DNA of 41,056 nucleotides, from the NCBI GenBank assembly GCA_029982755.1, contig JARRBR010000012.1, forward strand, positions 1 through 41,056, given 5' to 3'. Below the pieces are notes generated by a model that made no database searches, was not told where the DNA came from, and saw nothing but the letters and a program-made list of their open reading frames with translations. Below are positions 40,982-41,056 of this stretch, in pieces (the stretch's first letter is position 1; each line of letters begins with the position of its first letter). Source of the DNA: Rhodocyclaceae bacterium (GTDB lineage Bacteria > Pseudomonadota > Gammaproteobacteria > Burkholderiales > Rhodocyclaceae). Position numbers and translations under genes: made by a program.

Positions 40982-41056
40982 GGCGGGGTTCGCGGCGGCT
41001 GAAGTGAGCGCGGGCCGACGCCGCACGGCGCGCGCGATGCCGCGCCGGCGCGGGCC

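Noticed and set aside
40927-41056. Possible molybdenum-cofactor riboswitch before moaA.
   Set aside because: The promoter-like hexamers leave a leader of about 20 nt, and no extended conserved structure is visible.
1-41056. CRISPR arrays, tRNA and rRNA genes, integrase-linked attachment sites.
   Set aside because: No regularly spaced repeats, cloverleaf-like sequences, rRNA segments or integrase genes were recognised by reading both strands.

Overview
The window is chromosomal DNA of a very GC-rich bacterium. The gene set and protein types (a five-component Liv transporter, DbpA, PurT, RmuC, a DUF475 membrane protein, YceI, MoaA) suggest a betaproteobacterium, most likely Rhodocyclales close to Thauera or Azoarcus. 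That placement comes from gene content and composition, not from a marker gene. No tRNA, rRNA, CRISPR array or prophage was seen.

Layout. (1) 11-6736, plus strand: a tight six-gene operon for CoA-dependent beta-oxidation (acyl-CoA dehydrogenase, alpha-methylacyl-CoA racemase, acyl-CoA synthetase, thiolase, enoyl-CoA hydratase, 3-hydroxyacyl-CoA dehydrogenase-like SDR). The racemase points to a methyl-branched acid. The dehydrogenase carries an in-frame 27-bp tandem duplication in its FAD-contacting signature. (2) 6737-10190: a scar region. It holds a short relic of a fumarylacetoacetate-hydrolase-family gene, then a complete IS66-family insertion (7215-9901, matching terminal inverted repeats, perfect 8-bp target duplication CGTTGTCC) that splits a gamma-glutamylcyclotransferase-like gene. 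(3) 10281-16836, minus strand: a LysE-type exporter, a DUF475 membrane protein, and the ABC uptake system livK-livH-livM-livG-livF, with strong stem-loops between livK and livH. (4) 17029-28618: housekeeping and accessory genes: an orphan fragment, DUF429, a histone-deacetylase-like amidohydrolase, a J-domain protein, dbpA, an M20 peptidase, a YbbP-like permease, rmuC, a small zinc-ribbon membrane protein and purT.

(5) 28645-39112 is the most interesting stretch. It brings together a GTP cyclohydrolase II with a degenerate RibB-like N-terminus, a stand-alone RibD-type reductase, a creatininase-family amidohydrolase, a 6-pyruvoyltetrahydropterin-synthase homologue lacking its catalytic residues, an MDR dehydrogenase without the usual zinc ligands, a GT4 glycosyltransferase, a SAM methyltransferase and an LPG-synthase/flippase-type membrane protein. 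It is flanked by a CDP-alcohol phosphatidyltransferase and a membrane sulfatase/phosphotransferase-like protein. I infer a possible undescribed pathway that starts from GTP, builds a pyrimidine- or pterin-like compound, decorates it by methylation and glycosylation, and may pass it to or through the membrane. The product is unknown and the linkage is inferred from neighbourhood.

(6) 39171-40926: periplasmic YceI and the molybdenum cofactor enzyme MoaA converge on a bidirectional terminator. A good sigma70-like promoter precedes moaA.
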